Part shown: positions 9,081 to 19,465 of the stretch, piece after piece
How positions within the stretch are numbered: position 1 is the first letter of the stretch
How the letters are laid out: each line of letters opens with the position of its first letter
The notes under the pieces: model-generated
The model's database searches: none
The model's input: the letters and a program-made list of their open reading frames with translations, nothing else
What the model was told of the DNA's origin: nothing
From: Nocardia coubleae NBRC 108252
Lineage (GTDB): Bacteria; Actinomycetota; Actinomycetes; Mycobacteriales; Mycobacteriaceae
NCBI RefSeq assembly: GCF_001612805.1
Contig: NZ_BDBD01000019.1
Location: 248,001 to 312,000 of the forward strand
Direction: 5' to 3'
DNA: 64,000 nucleotides
Position numbers and translations under genes: made by a program

Positions 9081-9887
9081 TTACGTTGCTGATCCCAGGA
9101 ATTCGGTGACTTCGGGAGCGAAGCGTTCGTGTTTGATCGCGCCCATGTGGGTGGTGTCGGGGTAGATGATCAAGCGGGAGTCGGGGATGCCCTCGGCGGT
9201 CTGATGGAAGATCGACTGGGGGTAGAACTCGTCGCGTTCGCCGCCGATCACCAGAGTGGGGGCGGTGATGTCGGTGAGGCGGTCGGTGACGTCGAAGGCG
9301 TCTTCGGCGCGGACGAACGCCAGCGTGTCGGCCGGGTTCTTCGGGCGCATCAGCGGGTCGGCGAGCCAGGCCACCGCACCGACCAGGCGGGCCTTCACCG
9401 GCGACTCGATACCGACGGTCGCCATGTGCTGGAGTGCGCGTTTCCCTTCGGCGGCGGCCGTCGCGTACTTCAGCTGCGAGGCGCGAGCGGGTTCGGGCAG
9501 CCTGCACCCCGACGACGCGATCACCAGCCTGCGCACCGCCGACGGGTGATCGGCGGCCAATTGCAGGGCCACCGACCCGCCCGAGGAAATCCCCAGCACA
9601 TCGACGGGCTCCCCGAATTCTGCCCGCAAAGCCGCCGCGTGGTCGCGCGCGATATCGGCCATCGACGTCCCCTCCGCCATCCCCGGAGCCCGATTCACCG
9701 CGTACACCCGGAAGTTCCTGGCCAGCGGTGCCAGCGTTTTCACCTCACTGGCCCGCATCCACCCGCTGGGGTTCGTGTGATCCGGCGTGAACCACCGCAG
9801 GAACACCAACGGTCGCCCCTCCCCGAACGCGAAATACGGCAACCCGTGCCCGAGCTCCCCCTCGACAACCTCGAACCCCTTCACCAC
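9081..9887 (-). CDS. Alpha/beta hydrolase
   Basis: This protein of about 268 residues has the alpha/beta-hydrolase pattern: an oxyanion-hole region (FLRWFTPDH), the nucleophile elbow GISSGG around residue 110, an acidic strand end in TLVIGGERDEFYP and a histidine in DTTHMGAIKH. It is probably an esterase or lipase-like enzyme of unknown substrate. GGAGG lies 10 bases upstream of the GTG at 9887; an upstream in-frame GTG at 9917 has no clear ribosome-binding site, so the shorter start is preferred. It is convergent with the Ddn-like gene and not obviously part of an operon. Confidence 0.8.
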   Translation of the reverse strand: MVKGFEVVEGELGHGLPYFAFGEGRPLVFLRWFTPDHTNPSGWMRASEVKTLAPLARNFRVYAVNRAPGMAEGTSMADIARDHAAALRAEFGEPVDVLGISSGGSVALQLAADHPSAVRRLVIASSGCRLPEPARASQLKYATAAAEGKRALQHMATVGIESPVKARLVGAVAWLADPLMRPKNPADTLAFVRAEDAFDVTDRLTDITAPTLVIGGERDEFYPQSIFHQTAEGIPDSRLIIYPDTTHMGAIKHERFAPEVTEFLGSAT

Positions 9888-9980
9888 GACCACGCCGCCT
9901 CCGTTCACCGCCGACACCTGTACCGGGAACGCTACTCACCACTAGCCCCTCGAGCGATGACCCCAAAAGTCGTGCCCCCG

Positions 9981-10022
9981 GAAAACGCCGAACGGCGCCG
10001 CTCCCGGAGGAGCGACGCCGTT
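9981..10022 (-). terminator. Rho-independent terminator after tuf
   Basis: A stem of about 14 bp (AACGGCGCCGCTCC on the plus strand, 9991-10004, against 10009-10022, one mismatch) lies 24 bp past the tuf stop. On the minus strand it is followed by CGGCGTTTT. This marks the end of the str operon. Confidence 0.8.
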
Positions 10023-10045
10023 GCGGTGTCAGTGGGTCTACAGAC

Positions 10046-11236
10046 TCACTTGATGATCTTCGTGACGCGACCGGCGCCGACGGTGCGGCCACCCTCGCGG
10101 ATCGCGAAGCGCAGGCCCTCGTCCATGGCGACCGGCTGGATCAGCTTGACGGACATCTCGGTGTTGTCACCGGGCATGACCATCTCGGTGCCCTCGGGGA
10201 GGGTCACAACGCCCGTCACGTCCGTGGTACGGAAGTAGAACTGCGGGCGGTAGTTGTTGAAGAACGGGGTGTGGCGACCGCCCTCGTCCTTCGACAGGAT
10301 GTACGCCTGGCCCTCGAACTCCGTGTGGGGAGTGGTGGTGCCCGGCTTCACGACGACCTGGCCACGCTCGACATCTTCGCGCTTGATGCCACGAACCAGC
10401 AGACCGACGTTGTCGCCGGCCTGGCCCTGGTCGAGCAGCTTGCGGAACATCTCGATACCGGTGACGGTGGTCTTGGTGCTCTTCTCGCGGATGCCGACGA
10501 TCTCGACTTCCTCGTTCACGTTGATGATGCCGCGCTCGACACGACCGGTGACGACGGTGCCACGACCGGTGATGGTGAACACGTCCTCGACCGGCATCAG
10601 GAACGGGAGCTCGGTCTCACGGACCGGGTCCGGGATCGAGTCGTCGACGGCCTTCATCAGCTCGACGATGGACTCGGCCCACTTCTCGTCACCCTCGAGG
10701 GCCTTGAGGCCGGAGACGCGCACGACGGGGGCATCCTCGTCGAACTCCTGCGACGCCAGCAGCTCGCGGACCTCCATCTCGACGAGCTCGAGGATTTCCT
10801 CGTCGTCGACCATGTCCGACTTGTTCAGCGCGACCAGGATGTAGGGCACGCCGACCTGACGGGCGAGCAGCACGTGCTCGCGGGTCTGCGGCATCGGGCC
10901 GTCGGTGGCGGCGACCACGAGGATGGCACCGTCCATCTGGGCCGCACCGGTGATCATGTTCTTGATGTAGTCGGCGTGACCCGGGGCGTCGACGTGCGCG
11001 TAGTGGCGCTTTTCGGTCTGGTACTCGACGTGGGAGATGTTGATCGTGATACCACGAGCCTTCTCCTCCGGCGCCTTGTCGATCTGGTCGAAAGCGAAGC
11101 TCTCGTTCAGGTCCGGGTACTTGTCGGCGAGCACCTTGGTGATGGCCGCAGTCAGCGTGGTCTTGCCATGGTCGACGTGACCGATGGTGCCGATGTTGAC
11201 GTGGGGCTTCGTCCGCTCGAACTTCGCCTTCGCCAC
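10046..11236 (-). CDS. tuf: Elongation factor Tu
   Basis: This 396-residue protein is EF-Tu, which brings aminoacyl-tRNA to the ribosome as the GTP complex. G1 is [11 protein letters not shown]3 is DAPGHADY, G4 is NKSDM, and the C-terminus [14 protein letters not shown] is canonical. It starts with GTG preceded by AGGAGG seven bases upstream. It is the last gene of rpsL-rpsG-fusA-tuf, 114 bp after fusA. The gap contains an 11 bp perfect hairpin, and a strong terminator follows the gene. Confidence 0.99.
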   Translation of the reverse strand: MAKAKFERTKPHVNIGTIGHVDHGKTTLTAAITKVLADKYPDLNESFAFDQIDKAPEEKARGITINISHVEYQTEKRHYAHVDAPGHADYIKNMITGAAQMDGAILVVAATDGPMPQTREHVLLARQVGVPYILVALNKSDMVDDEEILELVEMEVRELLASQEFDEDAPVVRVSGLKALEGDEKWAESIVELMKAVDDSIPDPVRETELPFLMPVEDVFTITGRGTVVTGRVERGIINVNEEVEIVGIREKSTKTTVTGIEMFRKLLDQGQAGDNVGLLVRGIKREDVERGQVVVKPGTTTPHTEFEGQAYILSKDEGGRHTPFFNNYRPQFYFRTTDVTGVVTLPEGTEMVMPGDNTEMSVKLIQPVAMDEGLRFAIREGGRTVGAGRVTKIIK

Positions 11237-11313
11237 TGTTGTCCTCCTGGACTAGTTAGTGCGTGCTTTTTTGCAGCAGTGCGGTTAATAAGGGGGGTCG
11301 TGCTGACGCCCGG

Positions 11314-11345
11314 TTGCCGCGGCCAAGCGTACAAGGCCGCGGCAA
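11314..11345 (-). other. Perfect hairpin in the fusA-tuf spacer
   Basis: TTGCCGCGGCC (11314-11324) pairs perfectly with GGCCGCGGCAA (11335-11345) around a 10-nt loop, directly after the fusA stop codon. There is no T-run after it. It may act as a partial terminator, an RNase processing site or a mRNA 3'-end stabiliser that lets tuf be expressed differently from fusA. Confidence 0.65.
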
Positions 11346-11350
11346 GCGAA

Positions 11351-13453
11351 TTACTCGCCGGTCGCCTTGGCGATGATCTCCTTGGACACGTTGGCCGGAA
11401 CCTCCGCGTACTGGGCGAACACCATGGAGTAGTTCGCGCGACCCTGGGTCTTCGACCGCAGGTCACCGATGTAGCCGAACATCTCCGAGAGCGGAACCAG
11501 CGCCTTGACGACACGGGCACCACTGCGTTCCTCCATGGCCTGGATCTGGCCACGGCGGGAGTTGAGGTCGCCGATCACTTCACCCATGTAATCCTCGGGT
11601 GTGATGACCTCCACCGCCATCAGCGGCTCGAGGATCACCGGACCGGCCTTACGGGCCGCTTCCTTCAGGGCCTGCGAACCCGCGATCTTGAACGCCATCT
11701 CCGAGGAGTCGACGTCGTGGTACGCGCCGTCGAGCAGGGTGACCTTCAGGTTCACCAGCGGGTAGCCGGCGAGCACGCCGTACTGCATGGCGTCCTGGGC
11801 ACCCGCGTCGACCGACGGGATGTACTCACGGGGCACGCGACCGCCGGAGACCTTGTTCTCGAACTCGTAGTGCGCACCGTCTTCGCCGACGAAGGGCTCG
11901 ACCGCGATGATGACCTTCGCGAACTGGCCGGAGCCACCCGTCTGCTTCTTGTGCGTGAACTCGAGCTTCTCGACGGTCTTGGTGATCGTCTCGCGGTAGG
12001 CCACCTGCGGCTTACCGACGTTCGCCTCGACCTTGAACTCGCGCTTCATGCGGTCGACGAGGATGTCGAGGTGGAGCTCACCCATACCGCCGATGACGGT
12101 CTGGCCGGTCTCCTGGTCGAGCTTCACCGAGAACGTCGGATCCTCGCGCGCCAGCTTCTGGATCGCGGTGCCGAGCTTCTCCTGGTCGGACTTGGTCTTG
12201 GGCTCGATCGAGACCTCGATGACCGGGTCCGGGAAGGTCATCGACTCGAGGACGACCTGGTTCTGCGGGTCGCAGAGGGTGTCACCGGTGGTGGTGTCCT
12301 TCAGGCCGATGACCGCGTAGATGTGGCCCGCGGTGACCTCGGGAACCGGGTTCTCCTTGTTGGAGTGCATCTGGAACAGCTTGCCCAGACGCTCCTTCTT
12401 GCCCTTGGTCGAGTTGACGACCTGGGCGCCGGAGGCCACCGAACCCGAGTACACCCGGATGTAGGTGAGCTCACCGAAGAACGGGTGCACGGCGATCTTG
12501 AACGCCAGCGCCGAGAACGGCGCGTCGATGCTCGGCTGACGAGTGATGATCTCGTCTTCCTTGCCGGGCACGTGGCCCTCGACGTTCTCCACGTCCAGCG
12601 GGGACGGCAGGTAGTCGACGACGGCGTCGAGCATGGGCTGCACGCCCTTGTTCTTGAACGCCGAGCCACACAGCACGGGGTAGAGCTCGGAAGCCACGGT
12701 CATCTTGCGGATGGCGCCCTTGATCTCCTCGATCGAGAGCTCCTCGCCGCCGAAGAACTTCTCCAGCAGCGCCTCGTCGGACTCGGCGACGGTCTCGAGC
12801 AGCTCCTGACGGTACTGCTCGGCCTTGTCCTTGAGGTCGGCCGGGATTTCCTGGACTTCGTACTTCTCGCCCAGCTTGGTCTCGCCGGTCCACACCTTGG
12901 CGTTCATCTCGACCAGGTCGACGATGCCCTCGAAGGTGTCCTCGGCGCCGATCGGCAGCTGGATGACCAGCGGCTTGGCACCGAGACGGTCCTTGATGGT
13001 CTGCACGGTGAAGTAGAAATCCGCACCGAGCTTGTCCATCTTGTTCACGAAGCAAATGCGCGGCACGTCGTACTTGTCGGCCTGACGCCACACCTGCTCG
13101 GACTGGGGCTCGACGCCCTCCTTGCCGTCGAAGACGGCGACGGCGCCGTCGAGCACGCGCAGCGAACGCTCCACCTCGACGGTGAAGTCCACGTGACCCG
13201 GGGTGTCGATGATGTTGATCTGGTTCTGGTTCCAGAAACAGGTCACAGCGGCGGAGGTGATGGTGATACCACGCTCCTGCTCCTGCTCCATCCAGTCGGT
13301 GGTCGACGCGCCGTCGTGCGTCTCACCGATCTTGTAGTTGACACCCGTGTAGAAGAGGATGCGTTCGGTGGTGGTGGTCTTGCCCGCATCGATGTGGGCC
13401 ATGATGCCGATGTTGCGGACCTTGTTCAGGTCGGTGAGCACGTCCTGTGCCAC
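11351..13453 (-). CDS. fusA: Elongation factor G (canonical)
   Basis: This 700-residue protein is EF-G, the GTPase that drives translocation and, with RRF, ribosome recycling. [19 protein letters not shown] (G1), [20 protein letters not shown] (G3), NKMDKLGAD (G4) and [15 protein letters not shown] in domain IV are all intact. It sits in the conserved str operon, 36 bp after rpsG and before tuf. A second EF-G gene lies 3.4 kb further along on the same strand. Confidence 0.99.
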   Translation of the reverse strand: MAQDVLTDLNKVRNIGIMAHIDAGKTTTTERILFYTGVNYKIGETHDGASTTDWMEQEQERGITITSAAVTCFWNQNQINIIDTPGHVDFTVEVERSLRVLDGAVAVFDGKEGVEPQSEQVWRQADKYDVPRICFVNKMDKLGADFYFTVQTIKDRLGAKPLVIQLPIGAEDTFEGIVDLVEMNAKVWTGETKLGEKYEVQEIPADLKDKAEQYRQELLETVAESDEALLEKFFGGEELSIEEIKGAIRKMTVASELYPVLCGSAFKNKGVQPMLDAVVDYLPSPLDVENVEGHVPGKEDEIITRQPSIDAPFSALAFKIAVHPFFGELTYIRVYSGSVASGAQVVNSTKGKKERLGKLFQMHSNKENPVPEVTAGHIYAVIGLKDTTTGDTLCDPQNQVVLESMTFPDPVIEVSIEPKTKSDQEKLGTAIQKLAREDPTFSVKLDQETGQTVIGGMGELHLDILVDRMKREFKVEANVGKPQVAYRETITKTVEKLEFTHKKQTGGSGQFAKVIIAVEPFVGEDGAHYEFENKVSGGRVPREYIPSVDAGAQDAMQYGVLAGYPLVNLKVTLLDGAYHDVDSSEMAFKIAGSQALKEAARKAGPVILEPLMAVEVITPEDYMGEVIGDLNSRRGQIQAMEERSGARVVKALVPLSEMFGYIGDLRSKTQGRANYSMVFAQYAEVPANVSKEIIAKATGE

Positions 13454-13489
13454 GAAATTCTCCCTTTTAAGTGACGGGCCGGGCGGCGA

Positions 13490-13960
13490 TCACCAGCGGT
13501 AGTGCGCGAACGCCCGGTTCGACTCGGCCATCTTGTGGGTGTCCTCGCGACGCTTCACCGCGGCACCGAGGCCGTTGCTCGCGTCGAGGAGCTCGTGGGC
13601 GAGACGCTCGATCATCGTCTTCTCACGACGGGCGCGGGAGTAGCTGACCAGCCAGCGCAGCGCCAGGGTGTTGGCGCGGCCCGGACGGACCTCGACCGGC
13701 ACCTGGTAGGTGGCGCCACCGACGCGGCGGGGCTTCACCTCGAGGGCGGGCTTGACGTTGTCGAGCGCGCGCTTGAGGGTGACGACCGGATCGGTGCCGG
13801 TCTTCTCGCGCGCCTGCTCGAGGGCACCGTAGACGATGCGCTCGGCGGTCGACTTCTTGCCGTCCAGCAGAATCTTGTTGACCAGCTGAGTGACCAGCGG
13901 GGACCCGTAGACCGGGTCGTTGATCAGCGGACGCTTGGGTGCGGGGCCCTTGCGTGGCAT
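13490..13960 (-). CDS. rpsG: 30S ribosomal protein S7
   Basis: This 156-residue protein starts [10 protein letters not shown], the usual length and sequence for actinobacterial S7 (uS7). S7 nucleates assembly of the 30S head and contacts E-site tRNA. It is separated from rpsL by a single base and is followed by fusA. In other bacteria S7 represses the str operon by binding the rpsL-rpsG mRNA; with a one-base gap here that form of control is unlikely in the same place. Confidence 0.99.
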   Translation of the reverse strand: MPRKGPAPKRPLINDPVYGSPLVTQLVNKILLDGKKSTAERIVYGALEQAREKTGTDPVVTLKRALDNVKPALEVKPRRVGGATYQVPVEVRPGRANTLALRWLVSYSRARREKTMIERLAHELLDASNGLGAAVKRREDTHKMAESNRAFAHYRW

Positions 13961-13961
13961 A

Positions 13962-14336
13962 TCAGCTCTTCTCCTTCTTGGCGCCGTAGCGGCTGCGGGC
14001 CTGCTTGCGGTTCTTCACACCCTGGGTGTCCAGCGAGCCACGGATGATCTTGTAGCGGACACCCGGGAGGTCCTTCACACGACCGCCGCGGACGAGCACC
14101 ATGGAGTGCTCCTGCAGGTTGTGGCCTTCACCGGGGATGTACGCCGTGACCTCGATCGCGCTGGTCAGGCGAACGCGCGCGACCTTACGGAGCGCGGAGT
14201 TCGGCTTCTTGGGGGTGGTGGTGTACACGCGAGTGCACACGCCACGACGCTGCGGGCTCCCCTTCAGGGCCGCAGTCTTGGTCTTGGTGACCTTGTCGCG
14301 GCGACCCTTGCGGACCAGCTGGTTGATGGTTGGCAT
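13962..14336 (-). CDS. rpsL: 30S ribosomal protein S12
   Basis: This 124-residue protein (uS12) begins [15 protein letters not shown] and contains the decoding-centre loops [12 protein letters not shown] and [13 protein letters not shown]. The streptomycin-resistance positions are wild type: lysine at 43 and at 88. It is the first gene of the str operon. The 272 bp upstream, before the DUF3558 gene, should hold the operon promoter, but I see no unambiguous -35/-10 pair. Confidence 0.99.
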   Translation of the reverse strand: MPTINQLVRKGRRDKVTKTKTAALKGSPQRRGVCTRVYTTTPKKPNSALRKVARVRLTSAIEVTAYIPGEGHNLQEHSMVLVRGGRVKDLPGVRYKIIRGSLDTQGVKNRKQARSRYGAKKEKS

Positions 14337-14608
14337 AGACCGGCTTTCCTTATTGGTGATTGCGGTAGCGGAACACGTGTCTTCAGTTCATCGAGCTTTC
14401 ACTCGCACGTCCGACCGTGTTTCCGTTTACCCGCGGTCGGGCGTGTCGCGCGCAGCTCAGGGCCCTTTTTCTGGGCACGCTGGAACGTATCAGCCGCTCT
14501 CGCTGGCCTACGTTCACGCACGAACTTGCCCGTAGCAATCCGGGCACAGCGGTCCACGATACGCGCCCGCCCGAACCGGGGTCAAAGCGGGGTCGTGCGT
14601 CAAGGCTT

Positions 14609-15160
14609 CTACCTGGCCAGATCCAAGGTCAGCTCCACCAGCTTCTGCGCTCCCGCGCACGGATCCGGGTGGGCCGAGCCCGGCCGGTAGTTGATCCACC
14701 AGCCGATGACCCCGACATCGGCGGCCGGCGCGGTGACTCCGCAGGAGTCGTTGTCGCCCGGCCTGCGCACCTGCAGGGCCCTGCGACCCTGCACCGTGAT
14801 GTCACCGGTGAGGTACCCCAACTTCTCGTTGGTGGTCTTCTCGTTGTTCAGCGTACCCATCTCGTACCAGTTGAGGGTGGCCATGGCCGAGCCGCCCGGT
14901 GCGTCGTCGATGTCCCACATGCAGACGGCGCCGCTGAAGGAGGTGGTGACGCTGAGCGCGTTGCCGACGATCTCACCGATCTTCGCGGGTTCGACGACCT
15001 CGCATTCGCGCAGCAGCTTGTCGAAATCGGTGTTCACCGACTCGCCGCCGCCACCGCCGCCCGCCGGGCGCGCGTTGCCCTCGACCTTCTCACCGCAGCC
15101 CGCGAGGGTGACGGTGAGCAGCAGCGCCGCCGCGGCGGTCGCGATCCTGGTGGCACTCAT
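14609..15160 (-). CDS. DUF3558 family lipoprotein (second of pair)
   Basis: This 183-residue predicted lipoprotein starts MSATRIATAAAALLL and has the lipobox LAGC (Cys about 22). DUF3558 features follow: an early cysteine in LRECEVVEPAKIGEIVG, a second in AVCMWD, and a terminal CAGAQKLVELTLDLAR. The family is abundant in Nocardia and relatives and has no known function. Its ATG overlaps the stop of the upstream DUF3558 gene by 4 bases (ATGA), so the two are translationally coupled. Confidence 0.88.
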   Translation of the reverse strand: MSATRIATAAAALLLTVTLAGCGEKVEGNARPAGGGGGGESVNTDFDKLLRECEVVEPAKIGEIVGNALSVTTSFSGAVCMWDIDDAPGGSAMATLNWYEMGTLNNEKTTNEKLGYLTGDITVQGRRALQVRRPGDNDSCGVTAPAADVGVIGWWINYRPGSAHPDPCAGAQKLVELTLDLAR

Positions 15161-15684
15161 CCCAGCCGTCCTACCGTGAGCTCGGCCAGTTTCCGTGTGC
15201 GGTCGCACGGGTTACCGCCCGTGGCGAAAGTGCCGGTGGAGATGGACCATTCGAAGAAGTCGTCGTCGAGTTGCACCGCGAAGTCGCAGACGGTCCCCTG
15301 CGGGTCGAGCGCCTGAAAACCGGGGCGACCGGCCACATCGATCGACTCCGGGTTGCGGCCGACGCTGGACACCCAGGCCTTCTCGCGTTCGATCGGGCTG
15401 CCGCGATAGGACGCGAATGTCACGCTCGGGGCGAACAATCCGGCCGACTGCCAGTTGCAGCCGGTCGAGTTCTTGTACACCCGCGCGATCTGGGACAGGC
15501 CCGCCAGCTCGCGCACCTCGTCGTCGGTGACGTGCCCGCACTCGCCGACGAACGGGCCGAGTGAGGCCACCTTCGGTGGCGGCCGATTCGGGCCCGCCGG
15601 CGAATCGGAGTCGCCCCCCGATCCGCACGACGACAGCACGACAGCCAGGGCCATGCCGGTGATGATCGCCGAGGGGATCCGCAT
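15157..15684 (-). CDS. DUF3558 family lipoprotein (first of pair)
   Basis: This 175-residue predicted lipoprotein starts MRIPSAIITGMALA and has the lipobox LSSC (Cys 20). Paired cysteines in GECGHVT, TGCNWQ, TVCDF and GNPCDRTRKLAELTVGRL follow the DUF3558 layout. It probably forms a functional pair with the paralogue immediately downstream. A 31 bp gap separates it from the HPPD gene upstream, so it may be transcribed with it, but no functional link is known. Confidence 0.88.
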   Translation of the reverse strand: MRIPSAIITGMALAVVLSSCGSGGDSDSPAGPNRPPPKVASLGPFVGECGHVTDDEVRELAGLSQIARVYKNSTGCNWQSAGLFAPSVTFASYRGSPIEREKAWVSSVGRNPESIDVAGRPGFQALDPQGTVCDFAVQLDDDFFEWSISTGTFATGGNPCDRTRKLAELTVGRLG

Positions 15685-15715
15685 GCCATGAACTGTAGTG
15701 CGTGCGCGGACGCAC

Positions 15716-16861
<1,146 letters not shown>

Positions 16862-16908
16862 CTAGGAAAACGCGCCACCGTGAGCTAGGCAACAACACGG
16901 CTCGCGCC

Positions 16909-16923
16909 TGGTCATGCTGACCA
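16909..16923. promoter_or_regulatory. Palindrome between hppD and the Lrp-type regulator
   Basis: TGGTCA-TGC-TGACCA is a perfect 6-3-6 inverted repeat in the 130 bp divergent gap. It is a candidate operator for the adjacent AsnC-family protein. It is short, so chance is not excluded. Confidence 0.45.
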
Positions 16924-16988
16924 AAGTTGATACCTCACGCTGCCGGATGGTGGACAATTTGAATAGCACCCGAGGATGGAGGTCTGGC

Positions 16989-17537
16989 ATGCGCACACCC
17001 GCGAAACTGGACGAACTCGACCTGGCGATCCTGTCGGCCATGCACGAGTTCCAGAAGGCCGGGATCCTGGAACTCTCGCGGCGCACGAAGGTGGCCCGCG
17101 CGACGGTGCAGGCCAGGATCAACCGGATGGAGGAGGCCGGGGTGATCGCCTCCTACGACCCCCAGATCGATGTCACCGCAGCGGGTTTCGATGTGCAGGC
17201 GTTCGTCACCCTGGAGATCGCCCAGGGCGCGCTAGACACCCTCACCGCCGAACTCGACGCGATCCCCGGCGTGCTCGAGGCCTACGCGACCACGGGTTCC
17301 GGTGACGTGCTCTGCCGCATCGGTGCCGACTCACACGCCGGTCTACAGGCCGTGCTGCTCAGCATCGACCGGACGAGCGCGGTGGTGCGGTCGCACAGCG
17401 TGATCGTGCTGTCGACGGTGATCGAACGGCGCACGCTCCCCTTGCTGCGCACGCTGACACCCGCCGGCACCGCGAAGGCGCCCGCTTATCGGGACCGGCG
17501 TGTCAGCCCGCCGGGTACCCGCGCCACGGACCGGTAG
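16989..17537 (+). CDS. Lrp/AsnC-family transcriptional regulator
   Basis: This 182-residue protein has an N-terminal helix-turn-helix (LDELDLAILSAMHEF, then LSRRTKVARATVQARINRME) and a C-terminal RAM ligand-binding domain (VQAFVTLEIAQGALDTLTAEL, then AYATTGSGDVLCRI). The start is the ATG at 16989, preceded by GGAGG; in-frame sequence upstream is promoter. Divergence from hppD suggests control of aromatic amino-acid catabolism; the effector (tyrosine or a derivative) is inference. Confidence 0.9.
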   Translation: MRTPAKLDELDLAILSAMHEFQKAGILELSRRTKVARATVQARINRMEEAGVIASYDPQIDVTAAGFDVQAFVTLEIAQGALDTLTAELDAIPGVLEAYATTGSGDVLCRIGADSHAGLQAVLLSIDRTSAVVRSHSVIVLSTVIERRTLPLLRTLTPAGTAKAPAYRDRRVSPPGTRATDR

Positions 17538-17705
17538 GAAGTACGCGAAAACCTCTGGCGCCGTGACCGACTAGGGCCATCGAGCGTGACACCCGCCTCG
17601 GCACCGGCTCAGGCAAGCCGGTGCCGGGCGAGGCCGTCGAGGCACGGCGCAGCGCCGGGCGGGGTTGAAGCGCGGCACGTCAAAGCTTGGCCACGGGGCG
17701 AGGCA

Positions 17706-17777
17706 CGTCAGTGCCGGGAGGCGCGTCAGTGCCGGGAGGCGCGTCAGTGCCGGGAGGCGCGTCAGTGCCGGGTGAGG
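17706..17777. repeat. Four tandem copies of an 18-bp GC-rich unit
   Basis: The unit CGTCAGTGCCGGGAGGCG occurs exactly three times in tandem (17706-17723, 17724-17741, 17742-17759), followed by a fourth copy (17760-17777) that diverges in its last five bases. The fourth copy contains the stop codon (TCA on the plus strand, 17762-17764) of the GntR gene, and each other unit carries the same in-frame TGA. Related fragments (GGCACGTCA, GTGCCGGGCGAGGC) are scattered through 17600-17700. Strand-slippage expansion of the gene's 3' end is likely. Confidence 0.9.
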
Positions 17778-18436
17778 CGCGTCATCAGGCCGTGGACGTG
17801 TGCCTCCGCAGCAATGCGGGCCGATTCGGGGTGGCCCGATTCCAGGGCTTCGAGGATGCGGCGGTGTTCGCGCAGGGCCACGCGACGGTTGCGCGCCGAG
17901 CACCACAGATCGCCGCGGTAGAGGTGTGCCTGCGCTTCCAGACGCGCCAATTCGTCGGCGAGGCACCGGTTTCCGGCTGCGTCCCGGATGAAGCTGTGGA
18001 ATTCCAGGTCGAGCTGGGCGTCGCGGGCCGCGTCGGTGGCGTCGTCCAGGTTGGTTTCCTGGGCGGCGATGACGGCCGCGAGTTTGTCGAGGTCCGCTTC
18101 GGTGAGGCGGGTGGCGGCCGTGGCGGCGGCCAGGCCGTCGAGGACGGCGCGGACCGCGAGTACCTCACGGATGCGTTCGTCGTCGACGGCGGCCACCTTC
18201 GCGCCCGCGTGCGGTGTGCTCACCGCGAGACCCTCGTAGATGAGCTGCTGCACGGCCTCGCGCACCGGGCTGCGACTCACCCCGAGCCGAGTGGCCAGTG
18301 CGGGCACGCTGAGTCGGCTGCCCGGGGCGAGTTCGCCGGAAAGGACCAGCTGCCTGATCCGGCGATGCACCGACGGGCCGAGCAGTGAGGTGCCGTCGCC
18401 ACGCTCCGCTTCCGCCTCCGGGCGCTGACCGCTCAT
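17762..18436 (-). CDS. GntR-family regulator, FadR/FCD subfamily
   Basis: This 224-residue protein has an N-terminal winged helix (VHRRIRQLVLSGELAPGSRL, VPALATRLGVSRSPVREAVQ) and an all-helical FCD domain. In that domain D-x-x-x-H (DLEFHSFI), an H around LREHRRIL and H in AEAHVHG are the expected metal/ligand residues. It is the last gene of the operon-like run from 23685, 28 bp after the 2OG oxygenase. FCD proteins usually sense the substrate of the pathway encoded beside them. ATGTTGC-GT-GCAACAT at 22294 is a candidate binding site. The start with GGAAGGGA upstream (18436) is preferred over one 60 bases further up. Confidence 0.92.
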   Translation of the reverse strand: MSGQRPEAEAERGDGTSLLGPSVHRRIRQLVLSGELAPGSRLSVPALATRLGVSRSPVREAVQQLIYEGLAVSTPHAGAKVAAVDDERIREVLAVRAVLDGLAAATAATRLTEADLDKLAAVIAAQETNLDDATDAARDAQLDLEFHSFIRDAAGNRCLADELARLEAQAHLYRGDLWCSARNRRVALREHRRILEALESGHPESARIAAEAHVHGLMTRLTRH

Positions 18437-18464
18437 GCCGTGTCCCTTCCGTTGTCTGCGCCGA

Positions 18465-19454
18465 TTATCCCTGCGGCCGGTAGTTGGCCCGCACACGCTG
18501 GGTGAGGAAATCGGCCGCGGTGACCGGTGGGTATTTGCCGCCGGGTCCCTGGATGATCGCGTCGCGGTCGGCCTGGGCGAAGTAGGCGATGCTGTAGCGC
18601 TCGCCCTGGTATTCGCCCTCGCCGGGGCTGCGGACGCGGTGGAAGTTCGACGGCAGCAGGTCGTCGCTCCAGCGGGTGAGCATGTCGCCGATATTGCAGG
18701 TGATCAGGCTCGAGGACGGGGTGATGGAGGTCCATTCCTGTTCGGCCATCTCCTTGCCGGGACACACCTGCAGTCCGCCTTGGCCGTCGCGCTGGAAAAG
18801 CAGGGTGAGGCAGTCGAAGTCGGTGTGCGCGCCTGCCCGCCAGCGGCCGGGAACGCCGCGCAGTTCCTCGGGCACCGCGAAGTAGTGCAGCAATCGCAGT
18901 GCGCTCTGGTAGTCCGGCGATGCGGGATCGTGTGCGGTGGTGAAGTGTTCGCGCGCAAGTCCGAGCCGGTCGGCGAAGCAGGACAGCACCCGCATCGCCA
19001 CTTCCCAGGCCCGGCGCTCGAAATCCAGGACACGCGAACGGAATCCGGGCAGCTCGGTCTCGCTCGGCCAGAGGCAGTCCATGTGCGGCCGGGTGACCTG
19101 ATACGACTCCTTCTGATCGGGCACTCCGATGGACGGGCGCACCTGACTCATGCTCTCCCAGCCCGCGTTGTGTTCCTTCACCAGCGGATATTTGCCTTTG
19201 ACCTCCTCCGGCAAGGCGAAGAACTCCGCTGTGGCGCCGAACATCTCGTCGATCAGCGCTTGCGGGATGCCGTGCCCGGAGAGCTGGAAGAAGCCGATCT
19301 CGGTGGCCGCCGCCCACAGTTGGTCGGCGATCTCGACGCGGCGATTCTCGAAATCAGTCAGGTCGACGACGCGGATCTCACGGGCGGTTTCCCTGCCGAG
19401 GCCGCCCATCCGCTTCTCGCGCGAGACCTCGGACAGGTCGTAGCTGGTGCTCAT
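18465..19454 (-). CDS. Isopenicillin N synthase-like 2-oxoglutarate/Fe(II) dioxygenase
   Basis: This 329-residue enzyme has the DIOX_N segment (EIGFFQLSGHGIPQALI) and the jelly-roll core. The iron triad is H210-x-D212 (GAHTDFDCLTLL) and H272 (NFHRVRSPG). R287-x-S289 (RYSIAYF) is the 2-oxoglutarate carboxylate clamp seen in IPNS-superfamily oxygenases. It would hydroxylate or oxidatively open its substrate. It lies 11 bp after the ABC substrate-binding protein and 28 bp before the GntR regulator, so the imported compound is its likely substrate. It is too generic to call a specific hydroxylase. The start is ATG at 19454 with GGAGA upstream. Confidence 0.93.
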   Translation of the reverse strand: MSTSYDLSEVSREKRMGGLGRETAREIRVVDLTDFENRRVEIADQLWAAATEIGFFQLSGHGIPQALIDEMFGATAEFFALPEEVKGKYPLVKEHNAGWESMSQVRPSIGVPDQKESYQVTRPHMDCLWPSETELPGFRSRVLDFERRAWEVAMRVLSCFADRLGLAREHFTTAHDPASPDYQSALRLLHYFAVPEELRGVPGRWRAGAHTDFDCLTLLFQRDGQGGLQVCPGKEMAEQEWTSITPSSSLITCNIGDMLTRWSDDLLPSNFHRVRSPGEGEYQGERYSIAYFAQADRDAIIQGPGGKYPPVTAADFLTQRVRANYRPQG

Positions 19455-19465
19455 GGAATGTCTCC

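Noticed and set aside
10271-13474. A 1067-codon open frame on the plus strand
   Set aside because: It is antisense to tuf and fusA; long open frames opposite highly biased high-GC genes are expected and the translation is low-complexity.
13962-14336. Streptomycin resistance at rpsL
   Set aside because: Lys43 and Lys88 are both present.
17700-17780. CRISPR-like repeated sequence
   Set aside because: The 18-bp units are contiguous with no spacers, so it is a tandem repeat and not a CRISPR array.
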